Shown: in pieces, positions 53,286 to 62,293 of the stretch | Layout: each line of letters opens with the position of its first letter | Numbering within the stretch: position 1 is the stretch's first letter | NCBI GenBank assembly: GCA_944320845.1 | Contig: CALUJA010000005.1 | Coordinates: forward strand, 62,001-126,000 | Length of the DNA: 64,000 nucleotides | Direction: 5' to 3' | Source: an uncultured Phocaeicola sp. | GTDB lineage: Bacteria; Bacteroidota; Bacteroidia; Bacteroidales; Bacteroidaceae | The notes under the pieces: generated by a model | Told to the model about the DNA's origin: nothing | Databases searched by the model: none | Seen by the model: the letters and a program-made list of their open reading frames with translations, nothing else | Position numbers and translations under genes: made by a program

Positions 53286-56200
53286 ATGAAAAGAAAAGTT
53301 TTACTGATGTTGTCTTTCCTCTTGATAGGGATAGGCATTGTATGGTCTCAAGGGAGAACTGTGAAGGGAGTGGTGACTTCCTCGGAAGACGGGCTTCCCG
53401 TGGTGGGTGCATCCGTCTGGGTGAGCGGTACGACGATGGGTTCGATTACCGACATAAACGGTAATTTCGAGATTCAGGGCGTGCCCTCGTCTGCCGAGAC
53501 CTTGACCGTCTCGTTTGTCGGACTGAGAACGAAGGAAGTGGAGATTGCTTCGGGTGTGATGCAGATTGTGCTCGACTCGGATGCGGAGGTGCTGGACGAA
53601 GTGGTGGTCACGGCTCAGGGGCTTACCCGTCAGGAGAAGTCGTTGGGATATTCCACTCAAAAGGTTGATGCTGAAGACTTGACCATTGCCCGGCAGACCG
53701 ACCTGAACAACGCTTTGGCCGGAAAGGTTTCGGGCGTGCGCTTTCTGGGCTCTTCGGGTGCGACCTTCGACGGAGGCCGTGTGGTTTTGCGCGGTACCTC
53801 CTCGCTGACCGAAGCGGGCGGTGTGGAACCGATTTATGTAATCGACGGCATCATTTCTGAAGATGCGAACTCTATCAATATGGACGATGTGGAGTCGGTC
53901 AATGTGCTGAAAGGCCCTGCCGCTACGGCGCTCTACGGTTCGCGGGGCGGTAACGGAGCGGTCATCATCACCACCAAGGGTGGCGGGGCGGCCGGTGTTC
54001 TGCATACGGAAATCAATGTGAGCCATACGTTTGCATGGGAAAAGATGTATGACCACTACGACATGCAGAACCAGTACGGAGGCGGATACCTGGGCGCGGA
54101 GGCCGAGCTTCCGGTGTTCCACTACGATGCAAGCAAGCATCCCTCCTATCTGCAGGCTCTCGACGGAAAGGCATATTATGATTACAACAACGATGCCAGC
54201 TGGGGGCCGGCATTCAACGGTCAGCAGTATCTGCCGGCCTATGCCTGGGACCCGGACGACCCGCGCTTCGGGCAGACCACTTCCTGGAGTCCGCAGATGA
54301 AGCTGAGCGATTTGTTTGAGACAGGCTTCACCAATACCACGAATGTGGCGTTCTCACGCTCGGGCAGAAACTTCTCCACCCGCGTGTCGTTCTCCAACGT
54401 ATCCCGTCAGGGTATCACCCCCAACAGTGACGCGGCGCGCCGCTACCTGTCGGCCAGGGTGCAGTTCAAGCCCATCGAGCGACTGAAGATTTCGGTAGAC
54501 TACAAGTATACCTACCGCAAAAACCACAATGCGGCCGTTGAAGGGTATGCCGAATTGGGAAACGCGCTCTACTCTTACCAGCAGTGGGGACACACCAATG
54601 TCAACCTGAACGACTACAAGAACTACATGCGTGCGGACGGAAGCCACATATACTGGAATATCGTGAGCCGTGATTCAGACCCGACTAGTCTGGATGCTGC
54701 CTTTCACGACAATCCGTATGCCATATTCAATGAAATCAACACTACCGACATCTACCAGTGGAACCTGTTCAGTGGCGATGCGGAACTGACGCTCTGGAAG
54801 AACCTGAAGGTAGGACTCCGCGTAAACGGAAACATCCGCAGCGAAAAGAGCGAGCAGACCGTGCCCAACGGCATATTCGGTCAGACTTCAAGCTATCAGC
54901 AGGACCAGAACTCCTTCTCTGACATCCAGACTCAGGGACGAATCACGTGGGGAGACCATTTCGTGGACGAAAAGCTGAGCGTGGACGCCGCATTCTTCCT
55001 CGAAGACAGGCAGACCAACCTCGACGAGCTGTCCGGATTTACGCGAAACGGACTTATCATGAACGGATTTGAAAGCCTTGGAGGCTCTATGGGCGATGCC
55101 GGAGGAAGCAACAACAAGGAGCAGATTCACGAGCGGAGCATCTACGGAACGGTGACTGCCGGATGGGACGACACCTATTATGTAGACCTGTCGCTGCGTA
55201 ACGACTGGAGTTCTACCCTCCACCCGGACAACAACAGCTATCTGTATGGCGGTGTTTCGGTAGCGGCCATTGCCAGCAACTGGTTCAAGAATGCCGACTG
55301 GCTGAACTTCTGGAAGCTGAGAGCGTCTGTGGCTCAGGTCGGTTCGACGATGGACCCCTATAACGTATACAACATCTACTCTATCCGCGACAGTGATGGT
55401 AATGTGGTAAAATATAACGGACTCTCTACCATGTGGACGAATCCGAACCTGCGCGACCCGTACATCAAGCCTACCATCTCCACATCTTATGAAATAGGAA
55501 CCGAGTTCCGCATGTTCAACAACCGCTTCTGGGGAGACATCAACTTCTACAACCGTGACTCGAAAAACCAGATTGTGAACATGAACACTACGCCGGCAAG
55601 TGGCTATACCACCCGCAAGATGAATGCCGGACTGATTCGCAACCGTGGTATCGAGGTATCCTTGGGAGGTGAGATTATCCGCACGAAAGACTGGTCGTGG
55701 GAAGTGAACGCTAACGTATCGCACAACCGCAACACGCTGGAGGAACTGGTGGACGATCAAGATGCTTATCAGCTCTACTGGATGTCGTGGAGCTCACGCG
55801 TCTACTCTTATGCCGAGGTGGGCAAGCCTATCGGCGTAATCCGCGGCTCGGCATGGCAGAGAGACCCGCAGGGCAACCTGCTTTTCGGGCAGAACTCCGC
55901 CGGCGACTATGTGCCTCTGATGGATACTTCCGCACAAGAGGAGCTGGGCAACATCCAGCCTGACCTGACGGGAGGATTCTCGACTACCCTGCGCTACAAG
56001 GGCTTTACGCTGGGCGCTTCGCTCGACTTCCAGGTGGGCGGCACGATGGCTTCGGCCACCAACATGTTTGGCGAGGCCTCCGGTCTGCTGACCTCTACCA
56101 CCGGACTGAACGACAAGGGGAACCCTATCCGCAACAGTGTGGAGAACGGCGGAGGTGTCCGTCTGGACGGTGTGGTGGACAACGGAGACGGAACCTATTC

Positions 56201-56525
56201 GCCGGTGACCACCTATATGGATGCCCAGACCTTCTACCAGAGCTACAAGTCTGTGTTGTGGGAAGACTATGTATACGACGCAAGCTATGTGAAGCTGCGC
56301 GAGGTGAGCATAGGCTATACCGTGCCCGAATCGTTCCTGCGCCGCCTGAACTGGGGCGTGAAGCGTGCGAGCATCTCGTTTGTGGCCCAGAACCCGTGGC
56401 TGATTTATTCGGCCGTGCCGAACATCGACCCGTCTGAAATGGGAGCTGCCACCGAAGGCTATATCGAAGGCGGCCAGGCTGCATCCGTGCGCTCTTATGG
56501 TTTTACTGTAAATCTGACATTCTAA
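53286..56525 (+). CDS. SusC/RagA family TonB-linked outer-membrane transporter
   Basis: The 1079-residue protein has a signal peptide (1-22), a carboxypeptidase-regulatory-like domain (about 23-100, VKGVVTSSEDGLPVVGASVW), a TonB box DEVVVTAQ (104-111), a plug domain (to ~240, with GAVIITTKGG) and a large C-terminal beta barrel. SusC proteins import glycan oligosaccharides with TonB energy, capped by the SusD lipoprotein. susD follows after 22 bases. No hybrid two-component system, ECF-sigma/anti-sigma pair or extra glycanase is in the operon; the GH43 gene is divergent. Control is probably by promoter inversion. Confidence 0.96.
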   Translation: MKRKVLLMLSFLLIGIGIVWSQGRTVKGVVTSSEDGLPVVGASVWVSGTTMGSITDINGNFEIQGVPSSAETLTVSFVGLRTKEVEIASGVMQIVLDSDAEVLDEVVVTAQGLTRQEKSLGYSTQKVDAEDLTIARQTDLNNALAGKVSGVRFLGSSGATFDGGRVVLRGTSSLTEAGGVEPIYVIDGIISEDANSINMDDVESVNVLKGPAATALYGSRGGNGAVIITTKGGGAAGVLHTEINVSHTFAWEKMYDHYDMQNQYGGGYLGAEAELPVFHYDASKHPSYLQALDGKAYYDYNNDASWGPAFNGQQYLPAYAWDPDDPRFGQTTSWSPQMKLSDLFETGFTNTTNVAFSRSGRNFSTRVSFSNVSRQGITPNSDAARRYLSARVQFKPIERLKISVDYKYTYRKNHNAAVEGYAELGNALYSYQQWGHTNVNLNDYKNYMRADGSHIYWNIVSRDSDPTSLDAAFHDNPYAIFNEINTTDIYQWNLFSGDAELTLWKNLKVGLRVNGNIRSEKSEQTVPNGIFGQTSSYQQDQNSFSDIQTQGRITWGDHFVDEKLSVDAAFFLEDRQTNLDELSGFTRNGLIMNGFESLGGSMGDAGGSNNKEQIHERSIYGTVTAGWDDTYYVDLSLRNDWSSTLHPDNNSYLYGGVSVAAIASNWFKNADWLNFWKLRASVAQVGSTMDPYNVYNIYSIRDSDGNVVKYNGLSTMWTNPNLRDPYIKPTISTSYEIGTEFRMFNNRFWGDINFYNRDSKNQIVNMNTTPASGYTTRKMNAGLIRNRGIEVSLGGEIIRTKDWSWEVNANVSHNRNTLEELVDDQDAYQLYWMSWSSRVYSYAEVGKPIGVIRGSAWQRDPQGNLLFGQNSAGDYVPLMDTSAQEELGNIQPDLTGGFSTTLRYKGFTLGASLDFQVGGTMASATNMFGEASGLLTSTTGLNDKGNPIRNSVENGGGVRLDGVVDNGDGTYSPVTTYMDAQTFYQSYKSVLWEDYVYDASYVKLREVSIGYTVPESFLRRLNWGVKRASISFVAQNPWLIYSAVPNIDPSEMGAATEGYIEGGQAASVRSYGFTVNLTF

Positions 56526-56547
56526 CTTAAAAAGCATTCTGACGATT

Positions 56548-58023
56548 ATGAAAAAGATAAAATTATTGGCTTGGGCCTTTGCTGCACTGGTGGGAATGAG
56601 CGGCTGCGGTGATTTTGGAGACTTGACGGTCGACCCCAACAACCCGTCTTCACCCGAGACCCGCTTCCTCTTCACGCGTGCCTGCATGGATGTGTATACG
56701 TTTGCCTATAACGATAACTATAACCCCTGGACGCAGCTGTTCCCGCAATACCTGTCCGAACGCCAGAACATCCAGTATTCGAACTTTGCGCTTCAGGATT
56801 TTGACACACGTGCCTATTATTACCGCATCTTGCAGAACCTGAAAGAAATCATCACGCTGAACACCGACGAGGCGACGATGAACGAAAGCTATGTGCTGCA
56901 GCTCGGCAGCAACAACAACCAGATAGCCGTGGCCCGCACGCTGCGTGCCTACTACTTCATGCACCTGACGGATGTGCTGGGCATGATACCCTATTCGGAA
57001 GCGTTGCTGGGAGAGGAGGGAAACTTTACCCCGAAGTATGACACGCAGGAAGAAATCTATACCGACCTTGACAAGGAACTGACCGAAGCCTATGCCCAGT
57101 TTGAAGACGGGGGCGACTTCAACACTACTTACGACATCCTTTACGGCGGCGACATCGCCAAGTGGAAGAAGCTCAATGCCTCGCTCCGCATGATGATGGC
57201 CATCAAGCTTTCTGATGTGGCCCCGCAGACGGGACAGGAACGCTTCGCCCGCGCGTATGCCGATGGCGGAATGACCGACAACGAGGATGCGCTGGTCTAT
57301 AACTTTGTGAACGAAGAGACAAACCAGAACCCGCTGTATGACAATATGATAGTGGGCGCGCGCAGAGACTTTGCGCCATCGAAGACCATCCTTGACCAGC
57401 TGATTGCCTATAACGACCCGCGCCTGGAGGCTTATGCCGACCCCAACAGCGAGGGGCAGTATGAGGGCGTTCCCTTCGGCATCCTGCAGTCTGACATCTC
57501 GAACTATCAGGATTGTGCCGTGTTCGACCCGCGCTATTATGAGGCACAGAACACGCCGATTACCATCATCTCGCCTTCACACATCCTGCTGATACAGGCC
57601 GAGGCCGCCGTGCGCGGATGGATTGACGCGAGCCAGGCCGAGAACTTCTACCGGCAGGGCATTCAGGCTTCGTTCGGGCAGTACAGCGATGTGATTGACG
57701 ACAGCGATTTTGCTCCCTACTACGCCCAGCCGGAGATAGCCTTTACGGGTTCAGACCAAGAGAAGATAGAGAAGATTGCCATGCAGCGCTGGCTGGCCAA
57801 CTTCATGCAGGACGGCGTGGAGGCATGGTCGGACTGGCGGCGCCTGAACGTGCCGAAAATCTATCCGGGAGTGTCGGCAAGCATCTCGCACATCCCTTAC
57901 CGCCGCATCTATTATCCCGACGACTACAGCACGAACATGGCCAATTATGAGGCGGCCATTGCGGCTCAGGGCGCAGACAGCTTCGAAACCCGTGTATGGT
58001 GGGATGTGGCAGACAATGACTGA
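56548..58023 (+). CDS. SusD/RagB family glycan-binding lipoprotein
   Basis: The 491-residue protein has a lipobox VGMSGC (Cys20) and a GDFGD acidic stretch for surface export. It has the TPR-rich SusD fold: DVLGMIPYSEALLGEEGNFT (20), a TYDTQEEIYTDLDKEL-like region (PKYDTQEEIYTDLDKEL), HILLIQAEAAVRGWID and the C-terminal SDWRRLNVPKIYPG. It belongs to the SusD-like superfamily members that pair with TonB transporters and binds the imported substrate at the cell surface. The substrate is unknown. It ends the operon with a terminator. Confidence 0.94.
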   Translation: MKKIKLLAWAFAALVGMSGCGDFGDLTVDPNNPSSPETRFLFTRACMDVYTFAYNDNYNPWTQLFPQYLSERQNIQYSNFALQDFDTRAYYYRILQNLKEIITLNTDEATMNESYVLQLGSNNNQIAVARTLRAYYFMHLTDVLGMIPYSEALLGEEGNFTPKYDTQEEIYTDLDKELTEAYAQFEDGGDFNTTYDILYGGDIAKWKKLNASLRMMMAIKLSDVAPQTGQERFARAYADGGMTDNEDALVYNFVNEETNQNPLYDNMIVGARRDFAPSKTILDQLIAYNDPRLEAYADPNSEGQYEGVPFGILQSDISNYQDCAVFDPRYYEAQNTPITIISPSHILLIQAEAAVRGWIDASQAENFYRQGIQASFGQYSDVIDDSDFAPYYAQPEIAFTGSDQEKIEKIAMQRWLANFMQDGVEAWSDWRRLNVPKIYPGVSASISHIPYRRIYYPDDYSTNMANYEAAIAAQGADSFETRVWWDVADND

Positions 58024-58065
58024 CATAAATTCATTTCACTCTCTTAAAGTTTAACTTTGTTGGGG

Positions 58066-58098
58066 GGCCTTCTCTGTGAAGAGAGGGCCTTCTGTTTT
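58066..58098 (+). terminator. Terminator of the susCD operon
   Basis: GGCCTTCTCT (58066-58075), a GTGA loop and AGAGAGGGCC (58080-58089) form a stem with one G-T pair; TTCTGTTTTT follows. Confidence 0.75.
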
Positions 58099-58119
58099 TG
58101 GGAGTATTCGCCTGTATTC

Positions 58120-58150
58120 TTGGCTGCCAAGATAAAAAGTATTATCTTTG
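58120..58150 (+). promoter_or_regulatory. Full promoter of fabI
   Basis: TTG (58120-58122), a 20-base spacer and TATCTTTG (58143-58150), matching the consensus, 25 bases before the ATG. Confidence 0.75.
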
Positions 58151-58175
58151 TCCCCGAATTATAATAATATAAGGT

Positions 58176-59033
58176 ATGAGTTACAATTTGTTGAAAGGAA
58201 AGAGAGGTATTGTTTTCGGAGCGTTGAACGAACAGTCCATCGCCTGGAAGGTAGCTGAAAGAGCGGTGGAGGAGGGAGCGACCATCACGCTGTCAAACAC
58301 TCCGGTAGCCGTGCGCATGGGCGAGGTGTCTGCCTTGGCCGAGAAGCTGAACTGTGAGGTCATCCCGGCCGATGCTACTTGTGTGGAGGATTTGGAAAAC
58401 GTGTTCAAGCGTTCGATGGAGGTGCTGGGCGGAAAGATTGACTTCGTGCTGCACTCTATCGGCATGTCTCCCAATGTGCGCAAGAAACGCACTTACGACA
58501 ATCTGGACTATGATATGCTGGAAAAGACACTGGACATCTCGGCCGTGTCGTTCCACAAGATGATACAGTCGGCCAAGAAGCTGGATGCCATCAGCGAATA
58601 CGGCTCCATCGTGGCTCTGAGCTATGTGGCCGCACAGCGCACTTTCTACGGATACAATGACATGGCTGACGCCAAGGCGCTGCTGGAATCGATTGCACGC
58701 AGTTTCGGCTACATCTACGGACGCGAGCACCACGTGCGCATCAACACCATCTCGCAGTCGCCCACGATGACTACAGCCGGTTCGGGCGTGAAGGGGATGG
58801 ACAAGTTGTTCGACTTTGCCAACCGCATGTCTCCGCTCGGCAACGCCTCGGCTGCCGAATGTGCCGACTACTGCATCGTGATGTTCTCTGACCTTACCCG
58901 CAAGGTGACGATGCAGAACCTTTTCCACGACGGAGGATTCTCTAGCGTGGGCATGAGTCTGCGCGCGATGGCCACCTACGAGAAGGGACTGGACGAATAC
59001 AAGGACGAAAACGGAAACATCATTTACGGATAA
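58176..59033 (+). CDS. fabI: Enoyl-[acyl-carrier-protein] reductase
   Basis: FabI carries out the last reduction in each fatty-acid elongation cycle. The 285-residue short-chain dehydrogenase has the modified glycine motif GALNEQSIAWKVAERAVEEG (20), a catalytic Tyr-x6-Lys in YNDMADAK, HSIGMSPN and SQSPTMTTAGSGVKG. The TTAGSG loop next to the active site is typical for FabI. It is monocistronic, with full promoter and terminator. Confidence 0.96.
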   Translation: MSYNLLKGKRGIVFGALNEQSIAWKVAERAVEEGATITLSNTPVAVRMGEVSALAEKLNCEVIPADATCVEDLENVFKRSMEVLGGKIDFVLHSIGMSPNVRKKRTYDNLDYDMLEKTLDISAVSFHKMIQSAKKLDAISEYGSIVALSYVAAQRTFYGYNDMADAKALLESIARSFGYIYGREHHVRINTISQSPTMTTAGSGVKGMDKLFDFANRMSPLGNASAAECADYCIVMFSDLTRKVTMQNLFHDGGFSSVGMSLRAMATYEKGLDEYKDENGNIIYG

Positions 59034-59046
59034 GAAAGACAAGCCC

Positions 59047-59095
59047 CGGAGCCTGCCTGCCGATGCGGAACTGTGCCGCGCGGAGGCAGGCTCCG
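59047..59095 (+). terminator. Terminator after fabI
   Basis: CGGAGCCTGCC (59047-59057) pairs perfectly with GGCAGGCTCCG (59085-59095). The T-run is weak (TTGTCA), so some read-through into the methyltransferase gene is possible. Confidence 0.6.
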
Positions 59096-59120
59096 TTGTC
59101 ATCAGAAAGGAATGCAAGAG

Positions 59121-59831
59121 ATGGACATGGACACAGCGTTATATTTGATACCTGTCACATTGGGCGACACGCCGGTAGAGAAAGTGCTGCCTGCCTACAA
59201 CCGCGAAGTCATCGGCGGCATCCGCCATTTTATCGTGGAAGACGTGCGCTCGGCGCGCCGTTTCCTGAAGAAGGTGAACGGAGCGACCGACATCGACGCG
59301 CTGACCTTCTATCCGCTGAACAAGCACACTTCGCCCGAAGAGGTGTCGGGCTATCTGAAGCCTTTAGAGGAAGGCTGTGCGATGGGGGTGATTTCGGAAG
59401 CGGGATGTCCTGCCGTGGCCGACCCGGGAGCGGATGTGGTGGCCATAGCCCAGCGCAGGGGGCTGAAGGTGGTGCCGTTGGTGGGGCCGTCGTCCATCAT
59501 CCTGTCGGTCATGGCCTCGGGATTCAACGGACAGAGCTTCGCCTTTCACGGCTATCTGCCCATCGAACCGGCGGAACGTACCCGCAGGCTGAAGGAGCTG
59601 GAGGCGCGCATCTATGCCGAACACCAGACCCAGCTCTTCATCGAGACGCCTTACCGCAACAACAAGATGATGGAGGAGATTCTCCGCACATGCCGTCCGC
59701 AGACGCGGCTTTGTGTGGCGGCAAACATTACCTGTGAGGGAGAATACATCCGTACCCGCACGGTCAGGGAATGGAAGGGGAATCTGCCCGACCTCAACAA
59801 GATTCCCTGCATCTTTCTGCTCTACAAGTGA
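59121..59831 (+). CDS. RsmI-like SAM-dependent methyltransferase
   Basis: A 236-residue tetrapyrrole-methylase-fold protein. Markers are LYLIPVTLGD (RsmI has LYLVATPIGN), FIVEDVRSARRFLKKV, MGVISEAGCPAVADPGADVV (20, the SAM-binding loop) and VPLVGPSSIILSVMASGFNG (20). RsmI methylates C1402 of 16S rRNA; this shorter paralogue, widespread in Bacteroidetes, may have another target. AGAAAGG lies ten bases before the ATG at 59121; ATGs at 59112 and 59127 are alternatives. Confidence 0.85.
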   Translation: MDMDTALYLIPVTLGDTPVEKVLPAYNREVIGGIRHFIVEDVRSARRFLKKVNGATDIDALTFYPLNKHTSPEEVSGYLKPLEEGCAMGVISEAGCPAVADPGADVVAIAQRRGLKVVPLVGPSSIILSVMASGFNGQSFAFHGYLPIEPAERTRRLKELEARIYAEHQTQLFIETPYRNNKMMEEILRTCRPQTRLCVAANITCEGEYIRTRTVREWKGNLPDLNKIPCIFLLYK

Positions 59832-59845
59832 GCGGGGGAACGAGG

Positions 59846-60331
59846 CTACAATGTCAGCTGGAAGTCGTACACATCCAGCCACCGGCCGAATTTCTGTCCC
59901 ACCTCATTGAAACGTGACACCTGTCGGAATCCCAGTGACTCGTGCAGCCTCACACTCGCCTCGTTGGGTACGGTGATGCAGGCTATCAGTACATGCAGCC
60001 CGCTCTGTCGGCAAGCGTCTACAAGCGTCTTCATCAGCTCTTTGCCCAGACCTCTGCCCTTGCAGTCGGGGTGCAGGTAGACCGTGGTTTCGGCCGTGCG
60101 GCTGTAAGCCTGTTTTTCTTTCCAGGCGTGTGCGTAGCAGTATCCCGCTACCCTGCCGCCCTCTTCGCATACCAGGCAGGGATAGCCCTTTCCGGTGAAC
60201 GACCGGATGCGCCTTCCCATTTCTTCATCCGATACCGGTTCCGTCTCGAACGTGATGCAGGTGTCGGCGATGTATCGGTTGTATATGGCCGCTATGGCGG
60301 CAATGTCTTCTTTTCTTACGTTTCGTATCAT
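59846..60331 (-). CDS. GNAT acetyltransferase (phosphinothricin acetyltransferase-like)
   Basis: The 161-residue protein resembles the Pat/MddA branch: MIRNVRKEDIAAIAAIYNRY (20), ITFETEPVSDEEMGRRI, TVYLHPDCKGRGLGKELMKT (20, acetyl-CoA loop) and the C-terminal FNEVGQKFGRWLDVYDFQL. Members acetylate methionine sulfone/sulfoximine or related amino acids. It is the last gene of a leftward group, 15 bases after the membrane protein. Confidence 0.9.
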   Translation of the reverse strand: MIRNVRKEDIAAIAAIYNRYIADTCITFETEPVSDEEMGRRIRSFTGKGYPCLVCEEGGRVAGYCYAHAWKEKQAYSRTAETTVYLHPDCKGRGLGKELMKTLVDACRQSGLHVLIACITVPNEASVRLHESLGFRQVSRFNEVGQKFGRWLDVYDFQLTL

Positions 60332-60346
60332 GGCTTGTCGTTGTCT

Positions 60347-61324
60347 TCAGTCGAATTCGTTCCATACCTCAGCTGCCATCTGGAGGGCCCCCAGCTCTTT
60401 TTTCAGCATCTGTCCGAAACGTTCGGGGGCCTGCCCGATTTCGTCGAAGGAGAAGAATCGTCCTCCGGATGCGGAAAACTCGCTTTCATGGTGCAGGGGG
60501 AAGATGTAGAGCCTTACCTGCTTCATGCAGGCTCGTCCCTGCATGAGTCTGTATTTCAGCAGCAGTCTCGGCAGGATGGGATGGGCCGACCGGGGTGTGA
60601 AATACCGCTGTACCAGACGGGCGGCATATTGTTCGGCCTTGTGCACCGGGCCGTCGAAAAACGCTTCTACAGGCAAATCCCATACGCTTTTCGAGTCGTT
60701 GTGAGGTGTGAGGTAAATCTGTTTCCTGCATACCGGAGCGATGCGCAGCAGGCAGTGTGCACCGTCTTCCCTGGCAGCCAGGCGTATGCCGGCGGCATTT
60801 ATGGCCAGACAGAGTATGTAGATGGCGGAAGGAGGAAGATAGGCGATGTAGAAAAAGGTGTGGGGGGAGACGGGCAGGGGGCCGTATTTCAGGAAAAGCA
60901 GGACGAGCAGATGGAGTGAGGAGAGTATGACGATGATTTTGGCTTCGAGCGTATAGGTGAAGTTGGTGCTCAGCCGCAGCCTTTTCAGGAAGTTTTGGTA
61001 GATTTCGGGCGATGTGGCGTGGATGAAGGCTCCGGTCAGCAGCATGAACTCCAGGGTGGGGGTGATGCTTTTCGGCGGGAGGTAGTCGTAGCCCGTAGAC
61101 AGCCGCAGGAAGAAGCATACCCCGATGGCAGCGAATCCTTGCAGCAGAAAGAAGTTCAGGCTTCTGAGCCGGAAGATGTCGTACAGCAGTGCCACCACGC
61201 TGACGGAGAATCCGATGCCCAGCATCAGGGTGGTGGGAAAGAAGTACAGGCCGCATAGGGTGATGATGGTCGGCAGCAGTCCGAAAGATACAATCTTGTC
61301 TTTATGATTCAATAATACTCTCAT
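60347..61324 (-). CDS. Integral membrane protein with soluble, possibly Nudix-like C-terminal domain
   Basis: The 325-residue protein has five to six helices in the first ~180 residues. The soluble tail (about 185-325) includes RKQIYLTPHNDSKSVWDLPV (20), EAFFDGPVHKAEQYAARLVQ (20), RLYIFPL and FFSFDEIGQAPERFGQMLK. The layout (beta strand, DLPVE, amphipathic helix, then strand) is reminiscent of a Nudix fold, but the GxxxxxE...REUXEEXG box is not intact. I cannot name a family with certainty. It sits between lipA and a GNAT gene in a close run (52 and 15 bases). Confidence 0.65.
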   Translation of the reverse strand: MRVLLNHKDKIVSFGLLPTIITLCGLYFFPTTLMLGIGFSVSVVALLYDIFRLRSLNFFLLQGFAAIGVCFFLRLSTGYDYLPPKSITPTLEFMLLTGAFIHATSPEIYQNFLKRLRLSTNFTYTLEAKIIVILSSLHLLVLLFLKYGPLPVSPHTFFYIAYLPPSAIYILCLAINAAGIRLAAREDGAHCLLRIAPVCRKQIYLTPHNDSKSVWDLPVEAFFDGPVHKAEQYAARLVQRYFTPRSAHPILPRLLLKYRLMQGRACMKQVRLYIFPLHHESEFSASGGRFFSFDEIGQAPERFGQMLKKELGALQMAAEVWNEFD

Positions 61325-61376
61325 CGGATATAGACTTTAGGGTATATATTCCCAACAATCACGGGCGGCAGATTGT

Positions 61377-62225
61377 TCACTTCAGCAAGTGTTTTTCCGC
61401 ATGGTAGGAAGAGCGCACCAGCGGCCCGCTTTCCACTTTGGCGAACCCTTTCCGCTCTCCGGTCTCTTTGTACAGCCTGAACTGTTCGGGCGTTACGTAT
61501 TCGTGCACGGGGTAATGCCGGCGGCTTGGCTGGAGATACTGCCCGATGGTGAGTATCCGGCAGCCGCATGCCAGCAGGTCGTCCATGGTTTCCTCCACTT
61601 CCCCGGGTGTTTCACCCAGTCCTACCATGATGCCCGATTTGGCTGTGATGCCGCTTTCGGCTATTTGGCGGATTACCTTCAGGCTGCTTTCATAGCGGGC
61701 CACGCTGCGCACTAGCGGTGTGATGCGGCGCACCGTCTCCATGTTGTGCGAAAGGATGTCGGGGTGCGTGCGGATGACTTGTGCAATCAGTTCCTCCCGC
61801 CCCTGAAAGTCGGGGATGAGTGCTTCGACGGTGGTATCGGGGTTCATCTCGCGGATGGCGGAAAGTGTGGCCGCCCAGTGTGCCGCTCCCAGGTCGGGCA
61901 GGTCGTCACGGTCGACCGAGGTGATGACGGCGTGGCTGAGCTTCATCAGGCGCACCGATTCGGCTACACGCCGGGGCTCTTCCGGATCAAGAGGCAGGGG
62001 TTTGCCCGTCTGTGTGTTGCAGAATTTGCAGGCCCGCGTGCAGACGGCTCCGCCTATCATGAAGGTGGCGGTGCCTTTTCCCCAACATTCGCCCAGATTC
62101 GGGCAGCGTCCGCTGCTACAGATGGTGTGGAGCTTGTGTGTGTCTACGATGCGTTTGGTTTCGGTATACCGAGGATTGGTTCCGATATTGATTTTCAGCC
62201 ACTCGGGCTTTTTTACGTGTTCCAT
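61377..62225 (-). CDS. lipA: Lipoyl synthase
   Basis: LipA inserts two sulfur atoms into protein-bound octanoate to make lipoyl cofactors. From the ATG at 62225 the protein has 282 residues (MEHVKKPEWLKINIGTN). The auxiliary cluster cysteines are in CSSGRCPNLGECW, the radical-SAM cluster cysteines in CTRACKFC, and the conserved sulfide-donating Ser is in the C-terminal VRSSYHAE. It lies 68 bases after the dipeptidyl peptidase stop on the same strand. No lipB is adjacent. Confidence 0.97.
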   Translation of the reverse strand: MEHVKKPEWLKINIGTNPRYTETKRIVDTHKLHTICSSGRCPNLGECWGKGTATFMIGGAVCTRACKFCNTQTGKPLPLDPEEPRRVAESVRLMKLSHAVITSVDRDDLPDLGAAHWAATLSAIREMNPDTTVEALIPDFQGREELIAQVIRTHPDILSHNMETVRRITPLVRSVARYESSLKVIRQIAESGITAKSGIMVGLGETPGEVEETMDDLLACGCRILTIGQYLQPSRRHYPVHEYVTPEQFRLYKETGERKGFAKVESGPLVRSSYHAEKHLLK

Positions 62226-62246
62226 AGAAAAAGATTTGACCGTTGG

Positions 62247-62276
62247 CGGCTGACGGCATGAGTCCGCCGTCAGCCG
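62247..62276 (-). terminator. Hairpin between dipeptidyl peptidase and lipA
   Basis: CGGCTGACGGC (62247-62257) pairs perfectly with GCCGTCAGCCG (62266-62276). There is no direct T-run on the minus strand, so it may be a weak terminator or an mRNA-processing stem that lowers lipA expression. Confidence 0.45.
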
Positions 62277-62293
62277 TTGTTTGTTCACTGATG

